DNA of 51,356 nt from NCBI RefSeq assembly GCF_000787855.1, contig NZ_BBPQ01000058.1:1-51356 (forward strand), read 5' to 3'. The DNA is from Streptacidiphilus anmyonensis (lineage in GTDB: Bacteria > Actinomycetota > Actinomycetes > Streptomycetales > Streptomycetaceae). Within the stretch, counting starts at the first letter, position 1. Each line of letters begins with the position of its first letter. A program made the translations under genes and the position numbers. Shown one piece after another: positions 33,788 through 42,301 of the stretch. The notes beneath the pieces are model-generated. The model made no database searches, was not told the DNA's origin, and saw only the letters and a list, made by a program, of their open reading frames with translations.

Positions 33788-34594
33788 TCAGACCGCGAGC
33801 GTTCCCGGTGGCCCTCGGAGGCCGAGGCCGCCCACCACCCAGCGCCCCGACAGGCGCGTCCAGGTGTCGTCCCACACGGGGCGGCGTCGCCGCGGGCTGC
33901 CCGCGAGCGGGGCGGCGGGGACCGCCAGTCCTTCGAGCAGGCCGGTGAACACGGCGAGCGGAACCGCGGCGGCCAGGCGGTCGCCGGCCCGCACCACCAG
34001 GCCGGCGGCCCGCCACACGGCGCGCTCCCCGGTCCGCAGCAGCCAGCCCATCACCAGTCCAGCGAGGACGTGCGCGGCCACCATCGACGGCGTGAGCATC
34101 AGCCCCATGGACATCGCCGTGACGCCGTGAACGCTCGTGCCGCCCATGCCGGCCATCGCCGTCATGCCCGACGGCGCAGCGCCGAACGCGGCCGGATTCA
34201 GCCCCGCCGCCCGGACGATCTGCTCGGCCATGGCCGCGGTCAGGTGCCCCGAGGCGGCATCGCCGCACAGCAGGCTCCTGGCGGCGGCGAGCACGCCCGC
34301 ACCCGAGTCGGCCGCGCGCACGGGCGCGACCGACTGCCCGAGACAGAACAGCGCGTGCAGCACCAGTTGCGCCCCGAGCAGCACCGCGGTGATCCCTGGC
34401 AGCCCCCGCTCACAGCCCGCGAGCGGCACGACCACCAGCATCACGACCGCCCATGCCGCGCCCAGCGCCCACCAGGCTATGCCCGCACCGGAGGCCGAAA
34501 CGTGCCCGATTGCGGCCAGTGCGACGCAGACCACGGAGAACACCCCGGCTCTCAGCAGTCTCAGGTCGACAGCGGCACGCACACGCACGGACAT
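33788..34594 (-). CDS. Met-rich polytopic membrane protein, copper cluster
   Basis: ATG 34594 is preferred (GGGAGG upstream); 268 residues. It has four or five membrane helices, for example VFSVVCVALAAIGHVSASGA, AAWAVVMLVVVPLAGCERGL and VAAHVLAGLVMGWLLRTGER. The loop before the last pair is Met/His/Gly rich (MTAMAGMGGTSVHGVTAMSM), which suggests copper binding. A related protein without the Met-rich loop is coded at 36627-37295: both share the pattern of a helix pair, a Cys-containing loop and VAAHVL / VAVHLVLALVAAWWLRRGEA. No function is known for the family. Position between SCO and VKOR genes suggests a role in copper handling. Confidence 0.65.
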   Translation of the reverse strand: MSVRVRAAVDLRLLRAGVFSVVCVALAAIGHVSASGAGIAWWALGAAWAVVMLVVVPLAGCERGLPGITAVLLGAQLVLHALFCLGQSVAPVRAADSGAGVLAAARSLLCGDAASGHLTAAMAEQIVRAAGLNPAAFGAAPSGMTAMAGMGGTSVHGVTAMSMGLMLTPSMVAAHVLAGLVMGWLLRTGERAVWRAAGLVVRAGDRLAAAVPLAVFTGLLEGLAVPAAPLAGSPRRRRPVWDDTWTRLSGRWVVGGLGLRGPPGTLAV

Positions 34595-34685
34595 CCCCTG
34601 CATCCTCCCACCAGGCGATCCGACCGCCGGGACCGGGGGAGCAGCAGCCGCTGTCACCGCCGACCCCTGGCGCTATGACGGTGGA

Positions 34686-35372
34686 TCAGAGGAGGGTGCT
34701 CCAGTAGTACCAGAAGCGGTTGAGGACCATCAGCGCGATGGTGAGGTAGCAGGCGAAGGGCACGAGCCAGTACCACCCGGCTGCGGCCTCCACCCGGTTC
34801 CTCGCGTGTTCCGGGAGCGGGATGGCGCCGCTGCGCAGGTTGTGGACGGTGGTGTACCAGAAGAGCAGGATCGTGGTGACCCACACGACCATGCAGTAGG
34901 GGCAGACCGCGCCGATCCGGTACAGCGTCTGGAAGATCAGCCAGGAGATCATGCCGACCCCGAACAGCGTCCCGGCGTTCAGGCCGAGCCAGAACCAGCG
35001 CGGGAACCGCGCCCCGGTCAGCGCGACCACGCCGACGGTCACCACGACGGCGAAGGCGCCCAGACCGATGAGCGGGTTGGGGAACCCGAACGCTGACGCC
35101 TGCCAACTGCGCATCACCGAGCCGCAGCTGATGATCGGGTTGATGTTGCAGTCGGGGACGTAGTGCGGGTTCTCCAGGACCTTGATCTTGTCCAGGGTGA
35201 GCTGGATAGCCGCGCCAAGCGCGATCGCGCCGGCGATCACCAGCAGCCAGGCGTAGGCCCGGCTCGGCCCGGCCCATGACGCGGGCTGGTGCGACGGTCC
35301 GTCCGGCCAGGGGTCTGGGTCGTCGTCCGCTCCGGCCGCCAGCGGCAGATCCGGGGCACTGTCCGTGTTCAT
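34686..35372 (-). CDS. vitamin K epoxide reductase (VKOR) family protein
   Basis: ATG 35372 follows GAGAGAG; 228 residues, about five helices. It has the VKOR loop cysteines (DCNINPIISCGSVM, about residues 75-88) and the active CxxC in IGAVCPYCMVVWV (about 155). VKOR proteins reoxidise DsbA with quinone as acceptor and take the place of DsbB in actinobacteria. The DsbA-like gene lies just upstream, so the two should form a complete disulfide-forming system for exported proteins such as SCO, PCuAC and the SGNH hydrolase. Between them is a short gene that duplicates the VKOR N-terminus. Confidence 0.9.
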   Translation of the reverse strand: MNTDSAPDLPLAAGADDDPDPWPDGPSHQPASWAGPSRAYAWLLVIAGAIALGAAIQLTLDKIKVLENPHYVPDCNINPIISCGSVMRSWQASAFGFPNPLIGLGAFAVVVTVGVVALTGARFPRWFWLGLNAGTLFGVGMISWLIFQTLYRIGAVCPYCMVVWVTTILLFWYTTVHNLRSGAIPLPEHARNRVEAAAGWYWLVPFACYLTIALMVLNRFWYYWSTLL

Positions 35373-35404
35373 CGAAGAGTCTCTCTCGTTCATGTGGGCG
35401 TGCC

Positions 35405-35629
35405 TCACTGGCCGGATATGGTCTTGTCCAGGGCGAGCTCGACGGCGGCGCCCAGCGCGATGGCGCCGGCGATCAGCAGGAGCCAGGCGTAGGCCCGGCT
35501 CGCCCCGGCCCATGACGCGGGCTGGTGCGACGGTCCGTCCGGCGAGGTGCCTGGGACGTCGTCGGTCCCTGCCGTCTCCGGCAATTGAGTGGTCGCGTCC
35601 GTGTTCGTCGAGGGGTCTCTGCCGTTCAC
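35405..35629 (-). pseudogene. partial duplicate of the VKOR gene (N-terminus and first helix)
   Basis: The frame starts at GTG 35629, or at GTG 35644 overlapping the DsbA stop, and stops at 35405. The 74 residues repeat the start of the VKOR protein next to it: PDGPSHQPASWAGASRAYAW against PDGPSHQPASWAGPSRAYAW, then GAIALGAAVELALDK against GAIALGAAIQLTLDK. It breaks off at the end of the first membrane helix (ISGQ). So a tandem duplication of the VKOR 5' end took place and the front copy lost the remainder. It may still be translated as a one-helix protein. Confidence 0.75.
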
Positions 35630-35640
35630 GAGGCGGTGGC

Positions 35641-36498
35641 TCACTTTCCGGCGACGGTCTGCTGGACGAAGGCGGTGTACTGGGCGGGCGTGATCGCGTT
35701 GCCCTGGCTGTCGAAGACGGTCAGCGCCTTTCCGTCGAGTTTGAGGGTCGGGGTGCCCGTCACGCCGCTGGAGTTAAACGCGTCGGTGACCTTCTGCGCC
35801 CAGGGGGCGTAGACGCGGTCCTGGACGTCCTTGGTGAATGTCGGGGTGACCAGGCCCGGAACCTTCTTCGCCAGGTCCAGCAGGGTGTTCAGGTTGCCGA
35901 AGCCGTCGGTGGTCTCCTCGGGCTGGTTGGCGTACAGGACGTCGTGGAACGCCTTGAACTTCGCCACGCCACCGTCGTTCAGAGCCGCACCGGCCACCTC
36001 GAGCGCGTCCATCGACCCGGTGCCGCCGAGGTTCCTGTCCAGGAACGTCGCCATGTGGTACTGGATCTTGTACGTGCCGTTGTCGGCGAGCTGCTGGATG
36101 GTCGGGCCGTCGGCCTTCTCCAGCTTGTCGCAGATCGGGCAGCGGAAGTCCTCCCACACGTCCAGGGTGTGCTTGGCGTTCGCGTTCCCGTAGACGATGA
36201 CCGTGCCGTTCGGGCCGGTCGTCTTTGCGGGTATGACCAGCGGGCCGCTCGCCGCGCTCTTGCCGCCACTGGTGGCCGCGACGGCGATTCCGGCCGCGAG
36301 AGCGACGACGGTGACGACGGCGGCCCCGATCATGGCCTTGCGGCGGCGTGCCTGGATCTGCTTGTCCCGGACCCGCTGCTGGGCGAGCCGTTCCCGCGCC
36401 GACTCGCGGGCCTCGCGCTTCGTGGGCTTGCCGGACCTTCCGGAGCCGTTGGTGGTACCGGTGGCGCTGGTGTTGCTTCGGGTGGAGTTCTTGCTCAT
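35641..36498 (-). CDS. DsbA-like thiol-disulfide oxidoreductase, membrane-anchored
   Basis: ATG 36498 gives 285 residues. A charged N-terminal segment (about 50 residues) is followed by one membrane helix (AMIGAAVVTVVALAAGIAVA) and a thioredoxin-fold domain with DsbA insert: WEDFRCPICDKLEKADGP (CPIC active site, about residue 120) and the cis-Pro region GVTGTPTLKLDGK (about 250). It would form disulfides in exported proteins and be reoxidised by the VKOR coded next to it. The gene order DsbA-VKOR is well known in actinobacteria. Confidence 0.9.
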   Translation of the reverse strand: MSKNSTRSNTSATGTTNGSGRSGKPTKREARESARERLAQQRVRDKQIQARRRKAMIGAAVVTVVALAAGIAVAATSGGKSAASGPLVIPAKTTGPNGTVIVYGNANAKHTLDVWEDFRCPICDKLEKADGPTIQQLADNGTYKIQYHMATFLDRNLGGTGSMDALEVAGAALNDGGVAKFKAFHDVLYANQPEETTDGFGNLNTLLDLAKKVPGLVTPTFTKDVQDRVYAPWAQKVTDAFNSSGVTGTPTLKLDGKALTVFDSQGNAITPAQYTAFVQQTVAGK

Positions 36499-36626
36499 GG
36501 CCGTCCTCACAGACGCGAAAAAGGGGCAGGAAGGTGAGGAACCGGGCTGGCGAGCGTGCGCAGGCACGCCTCAGGGCACGGGGCCCCGGACGACCAGAGG
36601 GGATCAGAAGGAGGAAACGGCGCCGC

Positions 36627-37295
36627 TCAGCAAGCCCGGACGACTGCCGGCGGCCCGCGGCGTGAAGCGGCGGACAGTTGCGCGTCCTGCGGGCCGGGGA
36701 GTCCGTCCGGTGCGGCTGGTGGCGCCCACGACGGTGCCTCCGGCAGTGCGACCGGCGTCGTCAGCCATGCCAGGAGGGCCCTCACACCGGTCCAGGAAGC
36801 GAGGGCGACGGTGCTCAGAAGCGTGAACAGCGCGGCCTCACCCCGGCGGAGCCACCAGGCTGCCACGAGTGCCAGGACAAGGTGCACCGCGACGAGCAGC
36901 AGCGCCGCGCCGCCGGTCAGGGACACCAGTGCGCGGGGTGCCTGTTCGGTGAGTCCCAGCAGGCCCGGTCGGATCGAGCCGCCACCGCAGGCGAGCATGC
37001 TCCACCTGGAAAGGCCGCCCGGTGTGCCGGCGCCCGGGGGACAGTTCTGCTGGCCGATGTTCAGCAGCGCGTTGAGGGCCAGTTGGAGCGGGACCATGAC
37101 GGCCACGATCGTCCAGTAGCGGCGTTCCGCTGCGAAGAGGATCAGTGCCGTCCCGAGGCTGAAGCTGAAGGCCAGGGCGACGACGTCCAGCGGCACCGGC
37201 TGGCCGGTTACCACCAGTCGCGCCCCGGTGGACAGCAGGACCGACAGCGCGGCGAACACCACCGCGCGCAGAAGTCGGATTCCGAGGCTGTCCAT
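36627..37295 (-). CDS. polytopic membrane protein, paralogue of the one at 33788-34594
   Basis: The 222-residue product has five probable helices (LLRAVVFAALSVLLSTGARL, VALAFSFSLGTALILFAAER, IVAVMVPLQLALNALLNIGQ, LLLVAVHLVLALVAAWWLRR, and one near 175). The loop after the third helix has two cysteines (GQQNCPPG, MLACGGGS), as does the paralogue (FCLGQSV, SLLCGDA). The C-terminus is Pro/Ala-rich. It is the first gene of the minus-strand copper/disulfide cluster. I do not recognise a family with known function. Confidence 0.65.
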   Translation of the reverse strand: MDSLGIRLLRAVVFAALSVLLSTGARLVVTGQPVPLDVVALAFSFSLGTALILFAAERRYWTIVAVMVPLQLALNALLNIGQQNCPPGAGTPGGLSRWSMLACGGGSIRPGLLGLTEQAPRALVSLTGGAALLLVAVHLVLALVAAWWLRRGEAALFTLLSTVALASWTGVRALLAWLTTPVALPEAPSWAPPAAPDGLPGPQDAQLSAASRRGPPAVVRAC

Positions 37296-37556
37296 CGAAC
37301 GGAGTATGCCAGGCAGGCGCCGACTCGGGACAGGGGAGGGCAGGACGAACTCCGTGCTGGGGGCCGAACCCGATGTGCTCGCCCGTGGTGGCTCCGCGAA
37401 GAGGCCCGCACGAGGGATGGGGCCGCCGGGTTCGGCCCTGGGGGAATTGATGTGGACTCGGGACTCGCGTGACAGCGGAGCGTCGTGGTCGTCTGGGGAC
37501 AGTTGCAGTCCATGGGTAAGGCGAAGACGCTCGATGGTTCCTCGGGAGGGGCTCGG

Positions 37557-38039
37557 ATGGCTTCATGGTTGGATCTTGAGCGGGAGGCACCAGACATCGC
37601 GCGTGCAGGGCACGCAGGGCTGGACCGGGACCGTGTGGCGCTGCTCGGCACTCTCCGGCACGACGGCTCGCCAAGGATCAGCCCCGTCGAGCCGCTGTTC
37701 GCACATGGTGAGCTGGTGTTCGGTGTCATGGCCTGGTCCGGGAAGGCGCGTGACCTCCGCCGGGACCACCGGTGCGTGCTTCACAGCCCGATCAGTCAGC
37801 CGGACGCCGGCGAGGACGAGCTGAAGCTATACGGGCTTGCGGAGCCTGTCGGTGACCTTCTCCGCGCAGCCTGCCATCAGGCATGGTGGTTTCATGAGCC
37901 CCGCACGGCCGCGGACGCCTACACGCTGAACGTGACCGAGGCAGTACTGATCAAATGGGACCTCGGCCGCGGACGTATGGTCACGTCGCACTGGTCGCCC
38001 CTCCACGGGCTCCAGGAGCGTGAGCGGCGGTATCCCTGA
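37557..38039 (+). CDS. pyridoxamine 5'-phosphate oxidase-like flavin protein
   Basis: ATG 37557 follows GGGAGGGG; 160 residues. The split-barrel fold is indicated by RVALLGTLRHDGSPRISPVE (about 30-49), ELVFGVMAWSGKARDLRRDH and the later LKLYGLAEPVGD. Members bind FMN or F420 and reduce or oxidise small molecules, or sense haem. The C-terminal half contains LNVTEAVLIKWDLGRGRMVT, also typical. It is divergent from the copper cluster. No TTGCA-type site precedes it, only a lone TTGCA at 37496. Confidence 0.75.
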   Translation: MASWLDLEREAPDIARAGHAGLDRDRVALLGTLRHDGSPRISPVEPLFAHGELVFGVMAWSGKARDLRRDHRCVLHSPISQPDAGEDELKLYGLAEPVGDLLRAACHQAWWFHEPRTAADAYTLNVTEAVLIKWDLGRGRMVTSHWSPLHGLQERERRYP

Positions 38040-38210
38040 CCGTGGTGCCACGGACGACTCGGTGGGGTGGTTCGGGATGGTGCCCGCATGGAGCAGGGCC
38101 CCTGCACGCGGAGCACGAGGTTCACTCCGAAGTGGTGGCCGCATGGCGGGTGGCCGACGGCGACCCTAGCCTCGCTTCCGTGAGGGGGAGTTCACAGGAG
38201 GTCAACACTC

Positions 38211-39434
38211 ATGCAGGCGCGTCCTCGGTCCACGGTCGGGTCGATTCTTGCCGCAAGCGGTCTGTGTGCGGTGCTCGCCCTGTCGCTCGGAGCCTGCGCA
38301 CGCGCGCCGGGTGCCTCGCCGAGAGGGGCCACGCGCCGGACGACGGGCGCCGCTGACCTGGGCGGCGCTCACGCTGTACGCCGCGATGCGACGAGCAGTT
38401 CCGGACTGGTCTACGGCGCCACGGGCGCTGGCATGTTCAGCCAGGCCGTCTCCGGCGACCCGGAGCTGGTGTACGTGCCGAACAGCGGTGAGCCCGGGGC
38501 GCACGGGTCTCACTTCTCCGCGAGCCCGGATCGCAACAGCGTCACGGTCATCGATCCGCGCAGCTTCAAGGTGGTCAGTCACTTCCCCGCGGGCGTGCTG
38601 CCGCAGCACGTCACCCCCTCATGGGACCTGAGAACGCTGTGGGTGGACGCCAGCGGCAGCAACCAGCTCATCCCGATCGACCCCCGCACCGCGCGCCCGG
38701 GAACCCCGATCGGTGTCGAAGCGCCGTACAACCTCTACTTCACCCCCGACGGGCGGGCCGCTCTGGTCATGGCCGAGCGGCTGAACCGCATCGACGTCCG
38801 CGACCCGCACACCATGGCACTTAGGCGCTCGGTCACGGTGCCCTGCGACGGCGTCAACCACGCCGACTTCTCCGCCGACGGCCGCTACCTTGTCGCCTCC
38901 TGCGAGTTCTCCGGACAGCTCCTCAAACTCGACACCCGCACGCTGGCCGTGCTCGGCGTCCTTGACCTCGGCGCCTACTCCATGCCGCAGGACGTGAGGC
39001 TCGGACCGGACGGTCGCACGTTCTTCGTCGCGTCCCTGAACGGCGGCGGACTCATTACTGTCGACGGCGCGACGTTCCATCGGACCGGCTTCATCCCGAC
39101 GGCCGCGGGGGCCCACGGCATCTACCCGAGCCGCGACGGGCGGCTGCTGTACGTGTCGAACCGCGACGCCGGATCCGTGAGCGTCGTCGACCCGAACGTG
39201 CGTCGAAGCGTCGCGACCTGGCCGGTCCCCCACGGTTCACCCGACATGGGCGGGGTCAGCGCGGACGGCACCCAGCTGTGGCTCTCAGGCCGGGACGACG
39301 ACGAGGTGTACGTGCTCTCGACGGAAACCGGACATCTGCTGGCGCGCATCCCCGTGGGCGCCAACCCGCACGGGCTCGCGTTCTTCCCTCAGCCGGGCCG
39401 CTACAGCCTCGGGCACACCGGCAACTACCGCTGA
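38211..39434 (+). CDS. beta-propeller (YVTN-repeat) lipoprotein
   Basis: ATG 38211 follows AGGAGGT. The 407-residue product has a lipobox (LALSLGAC, about residue 28) and then about seven repeats of a beta-propeller: NSVTVIDPRSFKVVSHFPAG, GRAALVMAERLNRIDVRDPH, GLITVDGATFHRTGFIPTAA, LLYVSNRDAGSVSVVDPNVR and EVYVLSTETGHLLARIPVGA. Such proteins carry binding surfaces and are related to the NirF/cytochrome d1-type propellers. It should sit on the outside of the membrane. Its partner is unknown; the redox genes around it make a respiratory role possible but unproven. Confidence 0.8.
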   Translation: MQARPRSTVGSILAASGLCAVLALSLGACARAPGASPRGATRRTTGAADLGGAHAVRRDATSSSGLVYGATGAGMFSQAVSGDPELVYVPNSGEPGAHGSHFSASPDRNSVTVIDPRSFKVVSHFPAGVLPQHVTPSWDLRTLWVDASGSNQLIPIDPRTARPGTPIGVEAPYNLYFTPDGRAALVMAERLNRIDVRDPHTMALRRSVTVPCDGVNHADFSADGRYLVASCEFSGQLLKLDTRTLAVLGVLDLGAYSMPQDVRLGPDGRTFFVASLNGGGLITVDGATFHRTGFIPTAAGAHGIYPSRDGRLLYVSNRDAGSVSVVDPNVRRSVATWPVPHGSPDMGGVSADGTQLWLSGRDDDEVYVLSTETGHLLARIPVGANPHGLAFFPQPGRYSLGHTGNYR

Positions 39435-39479
39435 ACCGAGACTTTGTCCGCTGCGAGCCGCGAGGGCTTTACAGCAGGA

Positions 39480-39500
39480 TTGCACCCTGCAAATATTGCA
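39480..39500. promoter_or_regulatory. three-half-site operator before the nitroreductase gene
   Basis: TTGCA-CCC-TGCAA (39480-39492) is a perfect palindrome, and a third half-site TTGCA (39496-39500) follows in 8-bp phase. The array ends 31 bp before the ATG at 39531. The same three-part order occurs at 40307-40327. Confidence 0.7.
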
Positions 39501-39530
39501 CTGTCGTATCCACGAGGTGCGGAGGGGTGC

Positions 39531-40028
39531 ATGGCCAGGAGGGTCCGTCCGTCCGCGGGGCCCACGGGGTGGCGGCGCACGATGTTCCGTGCCCCGGTCC
39601 GGCTGTACCGGTGGCACCTGGGGTGGCTGCTGGGATCTCGGTTCTGCCTGCTCACGCACACGGGCCGGAGCACTGGTCGACCGCGTCAGACGGTTCTGGA
39701 GGTAGCGGGGCGTGATCCGGACACCGGGGCGATCCTCGTCGCATCCGGGTTCGGTCGTGCGTCACAGTGGTACCGGAACATCTGCCAGGATGCCCGTGTC
39801 CATGTGCGGGTCGGGCGCCGCAGCAGCGAAGCGCTCGCCCGGCCGTTCACGCCGGACGAGTCAGGTCGTGCGATGGCGCTCTACGCGTCCCGCCATCCGC
39901 GGGCCGCGCGGCAACTGCTGCGCGTGTGCGGCGTGGAAGCCGGTGTCGACGGGGAGGACTTCTACGCTGTCGGCCATGACTTCATTCCGTTCGTCGCGCT
40001 GACGCCGACCGGCGCGTTCCTGGAGTAA
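39531..40028 (+). CDS. deazaflavin (F420)-dependent nitroreductase family protein
   Basis: ATG 39531 with GGAGGGG upstream; 165 residues. The Ddn-type split barrel is recognised from FCLLTHTGRSTGRPRQTVLE (about 45-64), DTGAILVASGFGRASQWYRN (about 71-90) and GVDGEDFYAVGHDFIPFVAL at the end. Members use F420H2 to reduce nitro compounds, quinones or similar. The operator array sits just upstream, placing it in the proposed regulon; quinone protection would fit a respiratory stress response. Confidence 0.8.
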   Translation: MARRVRPSAGPTGWRRTMFRAPVRLYRWHLGWLLGSRFCLLTHTGRSTGRPRQTVLEVAGRDPDTGAILVASGFGRASQWYRNICQDARVHVRVGRRSSEALARPFTPDESGRAMALYASRHPRAARQLLRVCGVEAGVDGEDFYAVGHDFIPFVALTPTGAFLE

Positions 40029-40306
40029 GACTGCGGTGGCCTGCGGGCCGCCGCTCCTGCGAACGGCCTGGCTCGGCGGTGCCCTGGTGGCGGTTCGCAG
40101 ACCGGGCCGCGTGACCGTCCACCCGAAGGCGGTTGCGCGGCCCCCCGCGCTGCGCGCCCGAGGGTGGCTGGGCCTCCCCGGAGACGCAGCTGGGCAATCC
40201 GCGAGTTCCGCCTCGCGGCGACACGCCGAACCGCCTTCCATCCGCTGTCCGGCCTGCGCCGACCTGCGGTGATGGCGTTGTCTTGGCATTCACCCGGGCG
40301 CTTTCC

Positions 40307-40327
40307 TTGCACCATGCAAACCTTGCA
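40307..40327. promoter_or_regulatory. three-half-site operator before the deacetylase-like gene
   Basis: TTGCA-CCA-TGCAA (40307-40319) followed by ACC and a further TTGCA (40323-40327). It lies about 98 bp before the ATG at 40425. A weak -10-like GATGAT follows directly after the array on the + strand, with TTGCAC as a possible -35, 16 bp apart. Confidence 0.7.
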
Positions 40328-40424
40328 CGATGATGAGATTGCGCCGGGCGGGGCATCCGCAGGGCGTCGGCCGGGCTGTGCTCGTGCACCATGCCTGGTC
40401 GCCGATGCGGCACCAAGGAGCACC

Positions 40425-41693
40425 ATGTCCGAGTATTCCCGCCGCGGTGTGGTGACCGCTGCCGCGGCAGCCGCGACTGCGGCTGTCGTTTCCGGCTGCG
40501 GCGACGAGAAACCCCCGAGTGGTCAGGCTGCACCCCGTGGTACGACCCCGGGATCTCAGGACCGAAGCACCGTCCGGCCGGCCAGTCTGATCGGGGACGG
40601 CTCGATGGCCGACACCGGCCCCCAGCCGCACCAACCCGTGCCGCGCCGGCTCGAACCCGGCGAGCGTCCGCCGCAGTTCGTGGTCTTCTCCTGGGACGGG
40701 GCGGGCGAGGACAGCAAGCAGCTGTTCTCGCACTTCCGCTCGGTCGCCCAGGAGGTCAAGGCGACGATGTCGTTCTTCCTGTCGGGCATCTACGTGCTGC
40801 CCGAGGGCAAGAAGGACCTCTACCTGCCGCCCGGCCACAAGCCCGGCGCGTCCGACATCGGCTACCTCGCCGACAACCACGTCAAGGCGACCCTCGAGCA
40901 GGTCCGCCAGGCGTGGCTGGAGGGACACGAGATCGGCACCCACTTCAACGGCCACTTCTGCAGCCCCACCACCGGCGTCGGCAACTGGACGGCCGCGCAG
41001 TGGCGCAGCGAGCTGGAGCAGGCGGTCGGCTTCGTCGAGAAGTGGAAGACCAACACCGGCTTCCACGACATGGACCCGCTGCCGTTCGACTACCGCAAGG
41101 GGCTGATCGGCGGCCGCACCCCGTGCCTGCTGGGCCAGAAGCAGCTGCTGCCGACGGCCGCGGCGATGGGCTGGAAGTACGACGCCAGTTCACCCGGCGG
41201 GTTGCAGATGTGGCCAGGCAAGAAGCTCGGGCTGTGGGACTTCCCGCTGCAGTCCATCCCCTTCCCCGGGCACCACTTCCAGGTGCTTTCGATGGACTAC
41301 AACATGCTCGCCAATCAGACCGGCGGCACGCCGAACGGCGATCCGTCCAAGCGCCCTTACTGGCAGCAGGAGTCGTACCTGTCGTACATGGCCGGGTTCC
41401 ACCGTGCCTACACGACCAACCGGGCGCCGTTCTTCATCGGCAACCACTTCGAGTCGTGGAACGGCGGCATCTACATGAAGTCCGTCGAGCGGGCACTGCG
41501 CGAGATCGCCGCCAAGCCCGACGTGCGCCTGGTGTCCTTCCGGCAGCTGGTCCAGTGGCTCGAGGTCCAGGATCCCTCCGTGCTCGCCCGGCTTCGCACG
41601 CTCGATCCTGGACAGTCCCCGGGGGACTGGCGCGACTACACCGGAGGTGCGCCGACCGCTCCCAAGGCCGGCAGGGCTCCTGCCCGTGCGTGA
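40425..41693 (+). CDS. polysaccharide-deacetylase-like lipoprotein
   Basis: ATG 40425 follows CAAGGAG; 422 residues. The start MSEYSRRGVVTAAAAAATAA with VVSGC suggests a Tat-exported lipoprotein. The core resembles NodB/polysaccharide deacetylases: FVVFSWDGAGEDSK in place of the usual TFDDGP (one Asp kept) and LEGHEIGTHFNGHF with the two metal His (about residue 168). The middle and end (WDFPLQSIPFPGHHFQVLSM, PFFIGNHFESWNGGIYMKSV) fit a larger actinobacterial branch without known substrate. It would act on cell wall or capsule. The operator array upstream links it to the regulon. Confidence 0.75.
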   Translation: MSEYSRRGVVTAAAAAATAAVVSGCGDEKPPSGQAAPRGTTPGSQDRSTVRPASLIGDGSMADTGPQPHQPVPRRLEPGERPPQFVVFSWDGAGEDSKQLFSHFRSVAQEVKATMSFFLSGIYVLPEGKKDLYLPPGHKPGASDIGYLADNHVKATLEQVRQAWLEGHEIGTHFNGHFCSPTTGVGNWTAAQWRSELEQAVGFVEKWKTNTGFHDMDPLPFDYRKGLIGGRTPCLLGQKQLLPTAAAMGWKYDASSPGGLQMWPGKKLGLWDFPLQSIPFPGHHFQVLSMDYNMLANQTGGTPNGDPSKRPYWQQESYLSYMAGFHRAYTTNRAPFFIGNHFESWNGGIYMKSVERALREIAAKPDVRLVSFRQLVQWLEVQDPSVLARLRTLDPGQSPGDWRDYTGGAPTAPKAGRAPARA

Positions 41694-41718
41694 CCCGGGG
41701 TGTTCGCTCCTCTCGGGC

Positions 41719-42234
41719 CTACCAGCCCAGCACGTCGAGCTGGCGCTGCCCGGGGTCGGGCTCACCACTGGCATCGGCGAAGGCGCGCAGAGCCTGGACA
41801 AGGCCGACCCGGTGCTCGGCGGGCATGCGGTCGATGATCTCGGCGATGTCGGCACGACGGCGCTCCGTCGCTTCGACGACCGTGTCGGCGCCCTTGTCGG
41901 TGAGGGCGATGCTCACCTCACGCCGGTCCTGCGCATTGGTCTCACGCACCACCATGCCAGCGGCGATCAGGCGGTCGATCATCCGCATCGCCGTGGACGG
42001 GTTGACCGCGAGCTGCTCGGCCAGACGGGAGAGGTTCATGCCACCGCGACTGTGCAGTAGTACCAGCATCCGAAACTGAGGCAGCGTCAGGGTCTCCGCG
42101 GTCGACCCGAGGGACCGGGCGGAGATGGCCACCAGTACGCGTGAGGCGGTCAGGACAGCGGTCACCAGATCCTGCTCCTCGACGGTGGGAGCGGGAGCCT
42201 TCTTGGTGCGAGCGTGGTGGCGATCGTCGGACAT
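41719..42234 (-). CDS. MarR-family transcriptional regulator
   Basis: The 171-residue product has the MarR winged helix: LTLPQFRMLVLLHSRGGMNL, SRLAEQLAVNPSTAMRMIDR, LIAAGMVVRETNAQDRREVS and IALTDKG. AGAAAGGA precedes the start. It lies in the middle of the genes carrying TTGCA-N3-TGCAA, and MarR proteins often bind 5-base half-sites such as TTGCC/GGCAA, so it is a candidate for that operator. Its own promoter gap (42235-42301), however, has no such site but a CATAAT -10 box, and MarR genes usually repress themselves, so the link is only tentative. Confidence 0.85.
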   Translation of the reverse strand: MSDDRHHARTKKAPAPTVEEQDLVTAVLTASRVLVAISARSLGSTAETLTLPQFRMLVLLHSRGGMNLSRLAEQLAVNPSTAMRMIDRLIAAGMVVRETNAQDRREVSIALTDKGADTVVEATERRRADIAEIIDRMPAEHRVGLVQALRAFADASGEPDPGQRQLDVLGW

Positions 42235-42301
42235 GGGTCCTTTCTACCCTCTCGGGGCACGGCTGGTGACACCGGCGTCCCGAATTATGGCAGGTACCGG
42301 A

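Noticed and set aside
37491-37510. TTGCA at 37496 as a regulon site for the flavin-oxidase gene
   Set aside because: There is no second half-site at the proper spacing.
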